From positions 1 through 63,453 of the forward strand of contig JALELV010000019.1 in the NCBI GenBank assembly GCA_022768545.1: a stretch of DNA of 63,453 nucleotides, read 5' to 3'. Below, piece after piece: positions 33,859-41,902 of the stretch (position 1 is its first letter; every line of letters begins with the position of its first letter). Under the pieces are notes generated by a model. It saw nothing but the letters and a program-made list of their open reading frames with translations, was not told the DNA's origin and searched no databases. Source of the DNA: Oscillospiraceae bacterium. Its GTDB lineage: Bacteria; Bacillota; Clostridia; Oscillospirales; Ruminococcaceae. Made by a program: the position numbers and the translations under genes.

Positions 33859-35184
33859 ATGCGAATGTACGATATCATTCTGAAAAAGCGGGGCGGCGGG
33901 GAGCTTACCCCCGTGGAGATCGGTTTTTTTGTAGACGGCTACACGTCGGGAGAGATTCCGGATTATCAGGCCTCCGCTTTGATGATGGCGGTGTACTTCC
34001 GCGGGATGACCGAGGCGGAGACCGCCTGCCTTACCATGGCCATGGCGCGCTCCGGCGACCAGGTGGACCTTTCCTCCATCCCGGGGGTAAAAGCGGATAA
34101 GCACAGCACCGGCGGTGTGGGGGACAAGACTACGCTGATCGCGGCGCCGGTGGCGGCGGCCTGCGGGGTACCGGTGGCCAAGATGAGCGGCCGCGGCCTG
34201 GGGCACACCGGGGGAACGGTGGATAAGTTGGAGTCCATCCCGGGGCTCTGCACCTCCATGGACCGGGAGCGTTTTTTGGAGCAGGTGCGCCGGGTAGGGC
34301 TCTGTGTGGCGGGGCAGTCCGGCAACCTGGCGCCGGCCGACAAAAAGCTTTACGCCCTGCGGGACGTCACCGCCACGGTGGATTCCATGCCGCTGATCGC
34401 CGCCAGCATTATGAGCAAGAAAATCGCCGCAGGCTCCGACGCCATCGTGCTGGACGTAAAGACAGGTTCCGGCGCGTTTATGAAGACGGAGGAGCAGGCT
34501 TTGGCGCTGGCCCGAGAGATGGTAGCCATTGGGGAGAACGTGGGGCGGCGGGTGACGGCGCTCATCACCGATATGGATATGCCCTTGGGGCACTGCATTG
34601 GAAACGCGCTGGAAGTGATGGAGGCGGTGGAGGTGCTGCGGGGCGGCGGCCCGGAGGACCTTGCCCGGGTGAGCCTGGAGCTTGCCGCCAATATGCTGCA
34701 TCTGGCCGGGAAAGGGGAGCTCCCCGCCTGCCGGGCTCTGGCGCGGGAGGCGATCTCCTCCGGGCGCGCGCTGGAAAAGCTTTGTCAGATGGCGGCAGCC
34801 CAGGGGGGAGACGCACGGGTGCTGGAGGATTTCTCCCTCTTCCCGAAGGCGGCCCTCTGCCGGGAGGTTTTGGCGGAGCAGAGCGGATATCTGGCTGCGG
34901 TGGATACCGAGGCCTGCGGAACGGCCTCGGTGCTGCTGGGGGCGGGCAGGGAGAAAAAGGGCGACGCAGTGGACCACGCCGCGGGCATCGTCATGCTCAA
35001 AAAACCGGGAGACCGGGTGGAAAAAGGGGAGGCCCTGGCCCGGCTGTATACCTCCTGTGAGGAGCGCTTCGCCCAGGGGCGGGAGCGGTATTTGAAGGCA
35101 CTCACCTTTGCAGAAGAGCCTCCGGCACCCCGGGAGCTGATCCTTGCCCGGGTGGGTAGGGACGGGACGGAGCGCCCGGAATAA
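33859..35184 (+). CDS. pdp: Pyrimidine-nucleoside phosphorylase
   Basis: 441 residues. The thymidine/pyrimidine phosphorylase signature MSGRGLGHTGGTVDKLE, the phosphate-binding KHSTGGVGDKTT loop and KTGSGAFMK are present. It splits uridine or thymidine with phosphate into base and (deoxy)ribose 1-phosphate, a natural follow-on to the nucleoside importer upstream, though in a separate transcript. DeoA-type thymidine specificity cannot be excluded, but in Firmicutes this length and motif set is usually the broad Pdp. AAAGGAGG ribosome binding site. Confidence 0.93.
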   Translation: MRMYDIILKKRGGGELTPVEIGFFVDGYTSGEIPDYQASALMMAVYFRGMTEAETACLTMAMARSGDQVDLSSIPGVKADKHSTGGVGDKTTLIAAPVAAACGVPVAKMSGRGLGHTGGTVDKLESIPGLCTSMDRERFLEQVRRVGLCVAGQSGNLAPADKKLYALRDVTATVDSMPLIAASIMSKKIAAGSDAIVLDVKTGSGAFMKTEEQALALAREMVAIGENVGRRVTALITDMDMPLGHCIGNALEVMEAVEVLRGGGPEDLARVSLELAANMLHLAGKGELPACRALAREAISSGRALEKLCQMAAAQGGDARVLEDFSLFPKAALCREVLAEQSGYLAAVDTEACGTASVLLGAGREKKGDAVDHAAGIVMLKKPGDRVEKGEALARLYTSCEERFAQGRERYLKALTFAEEPPAPRELILARVGRDGTERPE

Positions 35185-35522
35185 AAAACATTGCTCCGCC
35201 GGGGGTCCGCCCGTATGACAGAACCGCGGCGATAAAAAAACCGCCGTGCGGTAGCCCTCATTTTACAGGGAAAACAAACGGCTCCCTCAGGGACACCGCC
35301 GGTATGGTGAATAAAAAACAGCCGCAAGCCCGTCTTTGACGATGACTCGCGGCTGTTTTGCTGGTTTAAAAGCAGAAAGCAGATTTTTCCTGAACACTTA
35401 GACCTCGCTTGACAAACAATTTGCAATCGTGTCCATTGATTGAACAGATATGGCAGGGCCGCGAATTGTCCGCTGTACGCCCAACACAGGGGCACGGCGG
35501 GTCTTATCTTCCGGCGGCAAAA
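35185..35522. other. Intergenic region with several hairpins
   Basis: No gene with a start signal is present. Short complementary stretches are dense: ACCGCCGTGCGGT at 35247, CCCTCATTTTACAGGG at 35262, CTCCCTCAGGGA at 35282, then the terminator at 35313. This could be a stack of terminators or a small RNA; I see no known RNA family. Confidence 0.5.
35313..35359. terminator. Bidirectional terminator, pdp/EamA boundary
   Basis: AAACAGCCGC...GCGGCTGTTTT with a long loop; A run on the left and T run on the right fit termination from both directions. Confidence 0.7.
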
Positions 35523-36428
35523 TCAGGCCTTGTCCCCGGCGTCCTGGACGGCCGCCCGCTTGGCAGCTTTGGCGTCGTCCACCGACCAGACGGTGATGCC
35601 GGTGAGCACGATGACGGCGCCGATGATGGCAAGTATGCCAGGCATTTCCCGCAGAAAGATGAGCGTCCAGGCCGGGTTGAGCAGGGGCTCCACGATGGAG
35701 ATCATGGAGCATGTGAGGGCATCCATGGATTTGATGGCTACCCCGTAAAGGATATAAGGGATCCCCAGCTGGAAGATGCCGAGGAACAGGATAGTGGCCA
35801 CGGAGGAAACGGTTGGAACAGGCGGATCAAAGGCCATGAATGGGATGGAGACCAGAAAGGTAAAAAACTGCCCCATGAGGATGCAGCTGAGGTTTTCCTC
35901 CAAAGAGGGGGAGCGGCTGCCGCAGATATAAAAGGCAGCCATAAAGATGCCGCTCACAAGCGCCATGATGTTGCCCAGCATATAGCTGCCGTCTGCCTGA
36001 AGCTGGTCGAAGAAAAACAGGGAGACGCCGCCCAAAGCTACGACTACCACGGCGAGGTCCTTCCAGCGGGGGCGCACCTTAAACAGCAGGGCATTGATGA
36101 GGATGATAAAGACCGGAGCGCAGTACTGCAGGACGATGGCGTTGGCCGAGGCGGTGAGCTTGTTGGAGCTGACGAACAGAGTGAGGCAGCAGCACAGCAG
36201 CAGGGCGCTGAGCAGGGTGAAACGGTTGACCACCAGGCGGGCTTTCAGAACTTTGATGTAGATGAGCACCACCAGGGAAGCGATCAGGCTGCGGATGCCA
36301 GCGATGGCCATGCCGTTCCAGGGGACGAGTTTGATGAGCAGGCCGCTGGTGCTCCACATGACGCTGCACACCAGTATGGCCGCAAGGCCCTGGCTTTTGG
36401 AGAGGGGCTTTGCCCCAAAGGTCTTCAT
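35523..36428 (-). CDS. EamA/DMT family transporter
   Basis: 301 residues with ten predicted membrane segments in two EamA repeats (start VMWSTSGLLIKLVPWNGMAIAGIRS; second repeat from about residue 152). Members move metabolites or amino acids across the inner membrane; the substrate cannot be told. ATG with GGGAGG upstream. Alone on its transcript, between two terminators. Confidence 0.87.
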   Translation of the reverse strand: MKTFGAKPLSKSQGLAAILVCSVMWSTSGLLIKLVPWNGMAIAGIRSLIASLVVLIYIKVLKARLVVNRFTLLSALLLCCCLTLFVSSNKLTASANAIVLQYCAPVFIILINALLFKVRPRWKDLAVVVVALGGVSLFFFDQLQADGSYMLGNIMALVSGIFMAAFYICGSRSPSLEENLSCILMGQFFTFLVSIPFMAFDPPVPTVSSVATILFLGIFQLGIPYILYGVAIKSMDALTCSMISIVEPLLNPAWTLIFLREMPGILAIIGAVIVLTGITVWSVDDAKAAKRAAVQDAGDKA

Positions 36429-36507
36429 GTTTTAAATTCCTCCCGGTTTTTGATGACGACAGTAAACACGACAATTATAGCCGTCTGTACCGGAAAAAGC
36501 AAGTGAA

Positions 36508-36535
36508 AAAGGCCGTCCCTCCGGGGACGGCCTTT
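36508..36535. terminator. Terminator between the aldo/keto reductase and EamA genes
   Basis: AAAGGCCGTCCC and complement around TCCG, with A and T runs on the two sides. Confidence 0.8.
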
Positions 36536-36551
36536 CTACTTTTGGCACGGG

Positions 36552-37562
36552 CTATTCGATAAAGGTTTTGAAATCCTCGTAGTTTTTCCGCAGAAGGGCG
36601 GGGGTATCTAGGTGATAGGGGCATTTGGAGGCGCATGCGCCGCAGTTTAGGCAGTTTTCGATTTTTTTCATCTTTTCCTGCCATTCCGGCGTAGTCCACT
36701 GCGCGGTGACGGCCCGCCGCAGCATAAGGGACATGCGGGCGGCGTTGTTGATCTCGATGCCGACGGGGCAGGGCATGCAGTAGCCGCAGCCGCGGCAGAA
36801 CTCCCCCTGCAGGGAGCGCTTGTCGGCTTCGATGACCTCCCGCATTGCGTCGTCCAGGGCGGGCGGATCTTTCATCAAGGAGAGGAACTCATCCAATTCG
36901 TTTTGGCGCTGGATGCCCCAGATTGGGATGACGTTTGCAAAACCGGAGATGTGGACAAAGCTCGCCCTTCCGTCCCTAAACAGGCCGCCGGACATAGCCT
37001 TCATGGCGATAAAGCCCATGCCCTTTTGGGCGCAGAGGGTCGGCAGGGCCTGTTCCTCGGGGGAGGAGAGATAGTTGAAGGGGAACTGCAGGCTCTCGTA
37101 GAGGCCGCTTTCCACCGCCTCTTTGGCCACGGCAAGGCTGTGATTGGTGATGCCGATGTGGCGGATATATCCCTTCTGCTTTGCCTCCAGGGCGGCCTCG
37201 TACAGGCCGGTGCCGTCGCCGGGGCGGGGAACGGAGGAGGGGTTGTGGAACTGGTACAGGTCGATATAATCGGTTTTCAGGTTGGCAAGGCTCTGCTTCA
37301 GGTGCTCCCGCAGGGTGGCGCCGTCCTTGGCGTGGGTTTTGGTGGCGATGACGACCTTTTGGCGTACCCCCTCAAAGGCAAGGCCCATCTTTACTTCGCT
37401 GTCGGAATAGGCGCGGGCGGTGTCAAAAAACTCCATGCCGCCCTCAAAGGCCCGGCGCATGAGCCCTGCGGCCTCCTCTACGGGGATGCGCTGCAGGGGC
37501 AGCGCGCCGAAACCGTTTTTCTCTACCCGGATCCCGGTGGAACCGAACTGGATCTTTGCCAT
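36552..37562 (-). CDS. Aldo/keto reductase with C-terminal 4Fe-4S domain
   Basis: 336 residues. An aldo/keto reductase barrel with the catalytic set recognisable (FDTARAYSDSE with Asp and Tyr, KTHA with Lys, YQFHNPS with His) is followed by a ferredoxin-like tail: CRGCGYCMPCPVGI and CLNCGACASKCPYHL, enough for two 4Fe-4S clusters. Oxidoreductases of this build are common in anaerobes; electron source may be ferredoxin, substrate unknown. The ATG has GGAG eight bases upstream; a GTG three codons earlier is less likely. Confidence 0.9.
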   Translation of the reverse strand: MAKIQFGSTGIRVEKNGFGALPLQRIPVEEAAGLMRRAFEGGMEFFDTARAYSDSEVKMGLAFEGVRQKVVIATKTHAKDGATLREHLKQSLANLKTDYIDLYQFHNPSSVPRPGDGTGLYEAALEAKQKGYIRHIGITNHSLAVAKEAVESGLYESLQFPFNYLSSPEEQALPTLCAQKGMGFIAMKAMSGGLFRDGRASFVHISGFANVIPIWGIQRQNELDEFLSLMKDPPALDDAMREVIEADKRSLQGEFCRGCGYCMPCPVGIEINNAARMSLMLRRAVTAQWTTPEWQEKMKKIENCLNCGACASKCPYHLDTPALLRKNYEDFKTFIE

Positions 37563-37617
37563 ATATAACACTCCGTTCTGTCTTTAAAATAGCCGGACGG
37601 TGCCCGGAAAAGGCGTT

Positions 37618-40590
37618 TTAAGCCGGGGATACCGCGATGCGGCTGCCCTCCCGGCCGGCGGACACGGACACCTTGGCGGGGATCCACTCCTTAAGCTCTG
37701 CCACATGGGAGATGACCCCCACCAGGCGTCCGTCGTTTTTCAGGGACATCAGCACCGCAACGGCGCTCTCCAGCGCCTGAGGGTCCAGAGAACCGAAGCC
37801 CTCGTCGACAAACATGGTCTCGATGCTGACGCCGCCGGAGTAGGCCTGCACCACGTCGGCCAGGCTGAGGGCCAGGGCCAGGGAGGTTTGAAAGCTCTCT
37901 CCGCCGGAAAGGGTGGAGACATCCCGGAACTTTCCGGAATAGCTGTCGGCGATCTCTAAATCCAGCCCCGAGGCGCGGCCGTATTTTTCCTGCTCCTCCT
38001 TGCGGCGGAGACTGTAGCGGCCCCCGGTCATGGCGGCCAGCCGGGTGTTGGCCGCCGCGATGATATGGTCGAAGTAAAAGGCGAGGACATAGCGCTCAAA
38101 GGAGATCCGGCGGGGGTTGCTGCCCTCTGTAAGAGCGGCAAGACGGCTCTGCAGACGAAATACCCTGTCAAGGGATTCAAAGCGGGCAAGTTCCCGCCGG
38201 ATCTTTTGCCCGGCCTCCCGCAGGCGGGCGCAGCAGAGGGAGAGCTCCCCCTCCCGCTTGCGCAGGGCGGAGATCTGCTCCCGCAGGGCCCGGTCCTGCT
38301 CCTCCAGAGCGGCCAGGTCGGCGGGAGCGGGCTCGGTCAGGGTCTGCGACAGCGCCTCAGCCCGGGAGCGGGTGTCCTGCAGGGCTGCACGGTGCTCCTC
38401 CAGATGGCGGGCAAGGGCTTCCTTTTCGGGGAGCCTTTCGAGGGAGGCGAGAAACTCCTCCTCGCCTTTTAAAGAAGAGGCGGCAAGGAGCTTTTCATAT
38501 TCAGCCCGGCAGCGCTCCAGCTCCTTCCGGCGGGAGGTGAGATGCAGCTCGCACTGCCGCAGGGCTTCTTTCGACTGGGCGGAGGCATCCCGGGCGCTTT
38601 GGGCCTGCCGGGAGAGCAGGGAAAAGTGGTCTTCGAAGCTTTTAAGGCCGCTTTGCGCCGCCAAAAGCTCCTGCTCCAAAGCGGCTTTTTCCCCGCGGGC
38701 GGAGGCCTGCAGCTGGGCGATCTGCCATTGGGACTGCTTGAGCTTTCGTTCTGCGTCCTCCAGGGCAAGGCCGGCCTTCTGTGTGTAGCCCTCCAGAGAT
38801 TCCGCGGAGGTGTAGCGGGGGTCGTCCGGGTCCTGCCCGGGGCAGAGGACGGAAAACTCTTCGGTGAGGGCGGAGAGCTTTTCCGCCGCTTCAGCGGAGA
38901 GCTGCCCCAGGTTTATGTCCTGTGCCCGGGCTCCCTGCCCGTCCCAGTCCTCCGGGCATGTGCCGAGAGGGACGCCGGGGCAGAGAAGCTCCCAGCGCTC
39001 CAGAAGCTTGCCGAATTGCTCCCGCTTGCCGGAAAGGCCGGCGCTGAGTGCTTCAAAGCGCTCTTTGCGGCGTTTGAGCTCGGCCTGGGAGACCGCCCCG
39101 GGGGAGAGTGCTGCCGGGGAGGGGTGCTGCGTGGAACCGCACACAGGACAGGGGGTTCCGGGGCGCAGGGCGGAGGCCAAAACCCCCGCCTGGCTGTTTA
39201 AGAAGCCGCGGTTCCCCTCCTCGTAGAGGGCTCTGGCGCCCTCGGCCTCCTCCCACAGACGCCCGTATTCCGCCCGGGCGTCCTCCAGGGCCGCAAGCTG
39301 CCCCCGCAGGCCCCCGATACGCGCAAGCTCCCGCTTCTGCGCCTCTCGCCGGGAGAGCAGCCGGAAGGCAGTGAGGTTTTTTTCACACCGGGCGGCCTCC
39401 TTTAAAAGGAGTTCCCGGCGTTTTTGTTCCTCCTCCAGGGCGGAGGCCTGCTCCAACTGGCCGGAAAGAACGCGGATGCGCTCGATCCACTCTGTTCGCC
39501 GGGCACGGGTCTCCTCCTCGGGGGGGAGGGCCGCATCGGCGGCGCGGCGGGCCGTTTCCGCCCCGGTAAGGGCCCCGGCCGCGGCGAGCAGGCTTTTTTC
39601 TGCTTCGTCAAGGCCGTCCCGGGCCCGGATAAGGGAACCCCAGCTTCCCTCCAGGGCCGCCGCCGCCTCCAGACGGGCAAGAGCGACCTCCTCCGCCCTG
39701 ACGGCGGGGGCTTCGGCCTCCAAAGCGGCCAGGCGCGTCCGCAGCAGGCCAAGCTGCTCTAAGCGGCGGTTGTTGGAGCGGCGCTCCTCCAGCCGAAGGG
39801 CCGCCCGGGCGTCCTCCGCCTCCTCCGCTTGGCGGGGCAGAAGGGCAAGCTCACGCCCGGCGCTCTCCGCCCGCTCCTCCAAAAGGCGCAGGATGGCGGA
39901 ATAATCGGGGTATTCCGGCTCCAGCAGGGTATCCGCCTCCGGGCCGGAGAGTTCCGGAAGGCGCGCCAGCGCCCGCAGGGTGTCTCGGGAGGCGTCCAGT
40001 TCCCGCTGCGTTTTTTTAAAGCGCTCCGACAGGATATCGGAGAGCTTTTCAAACAGCCCGGTGTCGAAGATGCGGCGGAAGATCTCCTGCTTGTCGCGGC
40101 TGCCCGCGGTGAGAAAGCGCTGGAACTCCCCCTGAGCCAGCATGGCGGTCTGTTTAAACTGCTCCACGTCCAAACCCATGATATCCCGGATGCGGTCGTT
40201 TACGGCGGTGACGCCGGTGACGGGCTCCCCGTCCGGAAGGGTGAGCTCCGCCTTGGCGGGGACCGACACCATCTCGTCCCGGCGGTTTCTGCGCCACTGG
40301 GCGGGGGAGCGGGAGACGGTAAACTCCCGCCCGCGGATGGAGAAGGAGAAAACCACAGAACAGGTGGCGGTGTCGGGGGCAAAATCGCTCTTAAAGTTTT
40401 CCGTGCCGCGGCGGCCGCCGCTGGCCTTGCCGTACAGGGCAAAGCAGATGGCGTCGAACACAGAGGTCTTTCCCCCGCCGGTGGGGCCGGTGATGAGAAA
40501 GATATTCTGACCGGAAAAGAGGGTGAAGTCGATCTCTTCCGTGCCGGGGAAGGGGCCGAAGGCCGTGAGGGTGAGGCGCAGCGGTCTCAT
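37618..40590 (-). CDS. sbcC: SbcC, ATPase subunit of the SbcCD nuclease
   Basis: 990-residue SMC-like protein. Walker A GPTGGGKTS at 35-43, two long coiled-coil arms around a zinc-hook CPVC at 481-484, and a C-terminal ATPase half with signature TLSGGESFQTSLALAL and Walker B MFVDEGFGSLD. With SbcD it cleaves DNA hairpins and processes double-strand breaks. Very GC-rich, Ala/Glu/Leu/Arg-dominated arms. ATG overlaps the sbcD stop by four bases. Confidence 0.95.
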   Translation of the reverse strand: MRPLRLTLTAFGPFPGTEEIDFTLFSGQNIFLITGPTGGGKTSVFDAICFALYGKASGGRRGTENFKSDFAPDTATCSVVFSFSIRGREFTVSRSPAQWRRNRRDEMVSVPAKAELTLPDGEPVTGVTAVNDRIRDIMGLDVEQFKQTAMLAQGEFQRFLTAGSRDKQEIFRRIFDTGLFEKLSDILSERFKKTQRELDASRDTLRALARLPELSGPEADTLLEPEYPDYSAILRLLEERAESAGRELALLPRQAEEAEDARAALRLEERRSNNRRLEQLGLLRTRLAALEAEAPAVRAEEVALARLEAAAALEGSWGSLIRARDGLDEAEKSLLAAAGALTGAETARRAADAALPPEEETRARRTEWIERIRVLSGQLEQASALEEEQKRRELLLKEAARCEKNLTAFRLLSRREAQKRELARIGGLRGQLAALEDARAEYGRLWEEAEGARALYEEGNRGFLNSQAGVLASALRPGTPCPVCGSTQHPSPAALSPGAVSQAELKRRKERFEALSAGLSGKREQFGKLLERWELLCPGVPLGTCPEDWDGQGARAQDINLGQLSAEAAEKLSALTEEFSVLCPGQDPDDPRYTSAESLEGYTQKAGLALEDAERKLKQSQWQIAQLQASARGEKAALEQELLAAQSGLKSFEDHFSLLSRQAQSARDASAQSKEALRQCELHLTSRRKELERCRAEYEKLLAASSLKGEEEFLASLERLPEKEALARHLEEHRAALQDTRSRAEALSQTLTEPAPADLAALEEQDRALREQISALRKREGELSLCCARLREAGQKIRRELARFESLDRVFRLQSRLAALTEGSNPRRISFERYVLAFYFDHIIAAANTRLAAMTGGRYSLRRKEEQEKYGRASGLDLEIADSYSGKFRDVSTLSGGESFQTSLALALSLADVVQAYSGGVSIETMFVDEGFGSLDPQALESAVAVLMSLKNDGRLVGVISHVAELKEWIPAKVSVSAGREGSRIAVSPA

Positions 40591-41723
40591 GGGGCCACCT
40601 CCTTCAAGGCGGAGAGGAACTCCGCCTGTTCTTCTTCCGTGGGGTGCTCGCCGGTAACGGCAAGGCAGAAATCATCAAACAGCTCCTCCGGGCTTTTGGT
40701 GCGGAAATCCTGCGAAAGGGTTTCCCCGGAACCGCCGGAAGAGAGGGAGAGCCCCAAAATATTCGGGTACACCGTGCGCAGCCGCGCCATGGCCCCGGGG
40801 ATGAGCGTCCGGTCGGAGAGACGGGCAAATATATAGTCCTCCCGCCCGGCCTCTTCGGGCTCTTCGGCGAGAAGGGAGTCGAAATCCCCTTCCAGCACCC
40901 GCAGATCCCGCAGGGCGGGGAGGGTGCGCAGAGAAACTGAACAGCTTCCCTTTTCTCCTAACTCCACCACGGTGACGGATTTTTCGTTTTCCCATTCCGA
41001 CACGGAGTATTTGTACAGCGAGCCGGAGTAGCGCATCCGGGGCTCCCTTACCCACTGGGGGCGGTGGATATGCCCTAAGGCGGCGTAGTCGAAGGGGTCC
41101 ATATGGCGGGCGTCGATCAGGTCGCTCCCGCCCAGGGACACCTCCGACTCGCTGCGGGCCACGGAATCGGGATCTTTTAAATACGAGAAGAAGCCGTGGG
41201 CCACCAGCACGTTGCGGGCGGTGAGGTCGACAGCGGGGAGGTTATGCCCGATGACCACCCGGAAAGCGTCGTCATAGCTTTTGACCGTCTCCTCCGGAAA
41301 ATCCGCCCGCACCAGGGCGGGCTCTACGTAGGGGAGCAGATAAAAATGCACCGGACCCAGGCTGTCCTGCAGGGTGACCCGGGCGATATCCTTGCGGTAG
41401 ACGCCCTCTAAAAACAGCCCGGAGCGCTGCAGCAGCGGCGCCCCGAAGGAGAGGCGCTGGGGGCTGTCGTGGTTGCCGCTCACCGCCAGGACAGGGATGT
41501 TCATTTCCCCGGCCACGCGGTTTAAAAAGCCGCCCAAAAGCGCCACGGCGTCCGCGGGGGGGACGGAGCGGTCGTAGAGGTCCCCAGCGACGACAAGGGC
41601 GTCGGGGCGCTCCTCCTCCAGCAGCGCCTCCAGCCCTGTGAGCAGATGGCGCTGATCCTCCAGCAGAGAAAAATCGTTTAGCACCCGGCCGATGTGCCAG
41701 TCGGAAGTATGGATAAATTTCAC
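40587..41723 (-). CDS. sbcD: SbcD, nuclease subunit of the SbcCD complex
   Basis: 378-residue Mre11-type metallophosphatase. Metal-binding motifs are FIHTSDWHIGR at the start, VVAGDLYDRS, VSGNHDSPQRL, VLVAHGFF and ALGHIHRPQ. GTG start, chosen because the family N-terminus MKFIHTSDWHIG begins there; upstream codons have no family similarity. The ribosome binding site is weak. First gene of the sbcD-sbcC pair. Confidence 0.94.
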   Translation of the reverse strand: MKFIHTSDWHIGRVLNDFSLLEDQRHLLTGLEALLEEERPDALVVAGDLYDRSVPPADAVALLGGFLNRVAGEMNIPVLAVSGNHDSPQRLSFGAPLLQRSGLFLEGVYRKDIARVTLQDSLGPVHFYLLPYVEPALVRADFPEETVKSYDDAFRVVIGHNLPAVDLTARNVLVAHGFFSYLKDPDSVARSESEVSLGGSDLIDARHMDPFDYAALGHIHRPQWVREPRMRYSGSLYKYSVSEWENEKSVTVVELGEKGSCSVSLRTLPALRDLRVLEGDFDSLLAEEPEEAGREDYIFARLSDRTLIPGAMARLRTVYPNILGLSLSSGGSGETLSQDFRTKSPEELFDDFCLAVTGEHPTEEEQAEFLSALKEVAP

Positions 41724-41902
41724 GGCCCGTCTCGCCCCCCTGCGCAGTATCTGAGGATATTGTACAACAACCGGGACGGTTCGTAAAGGCTTGCCGGGAC
41801 TAAGCGGACATAAAAAGGACACGCCGGGAATAGACATGGGACAGAAGGGCAAAAGCTCTATGAAGCGCAAAGCAGAAGACGCGCAGGCAGGAGGACAGGG
41901 CA

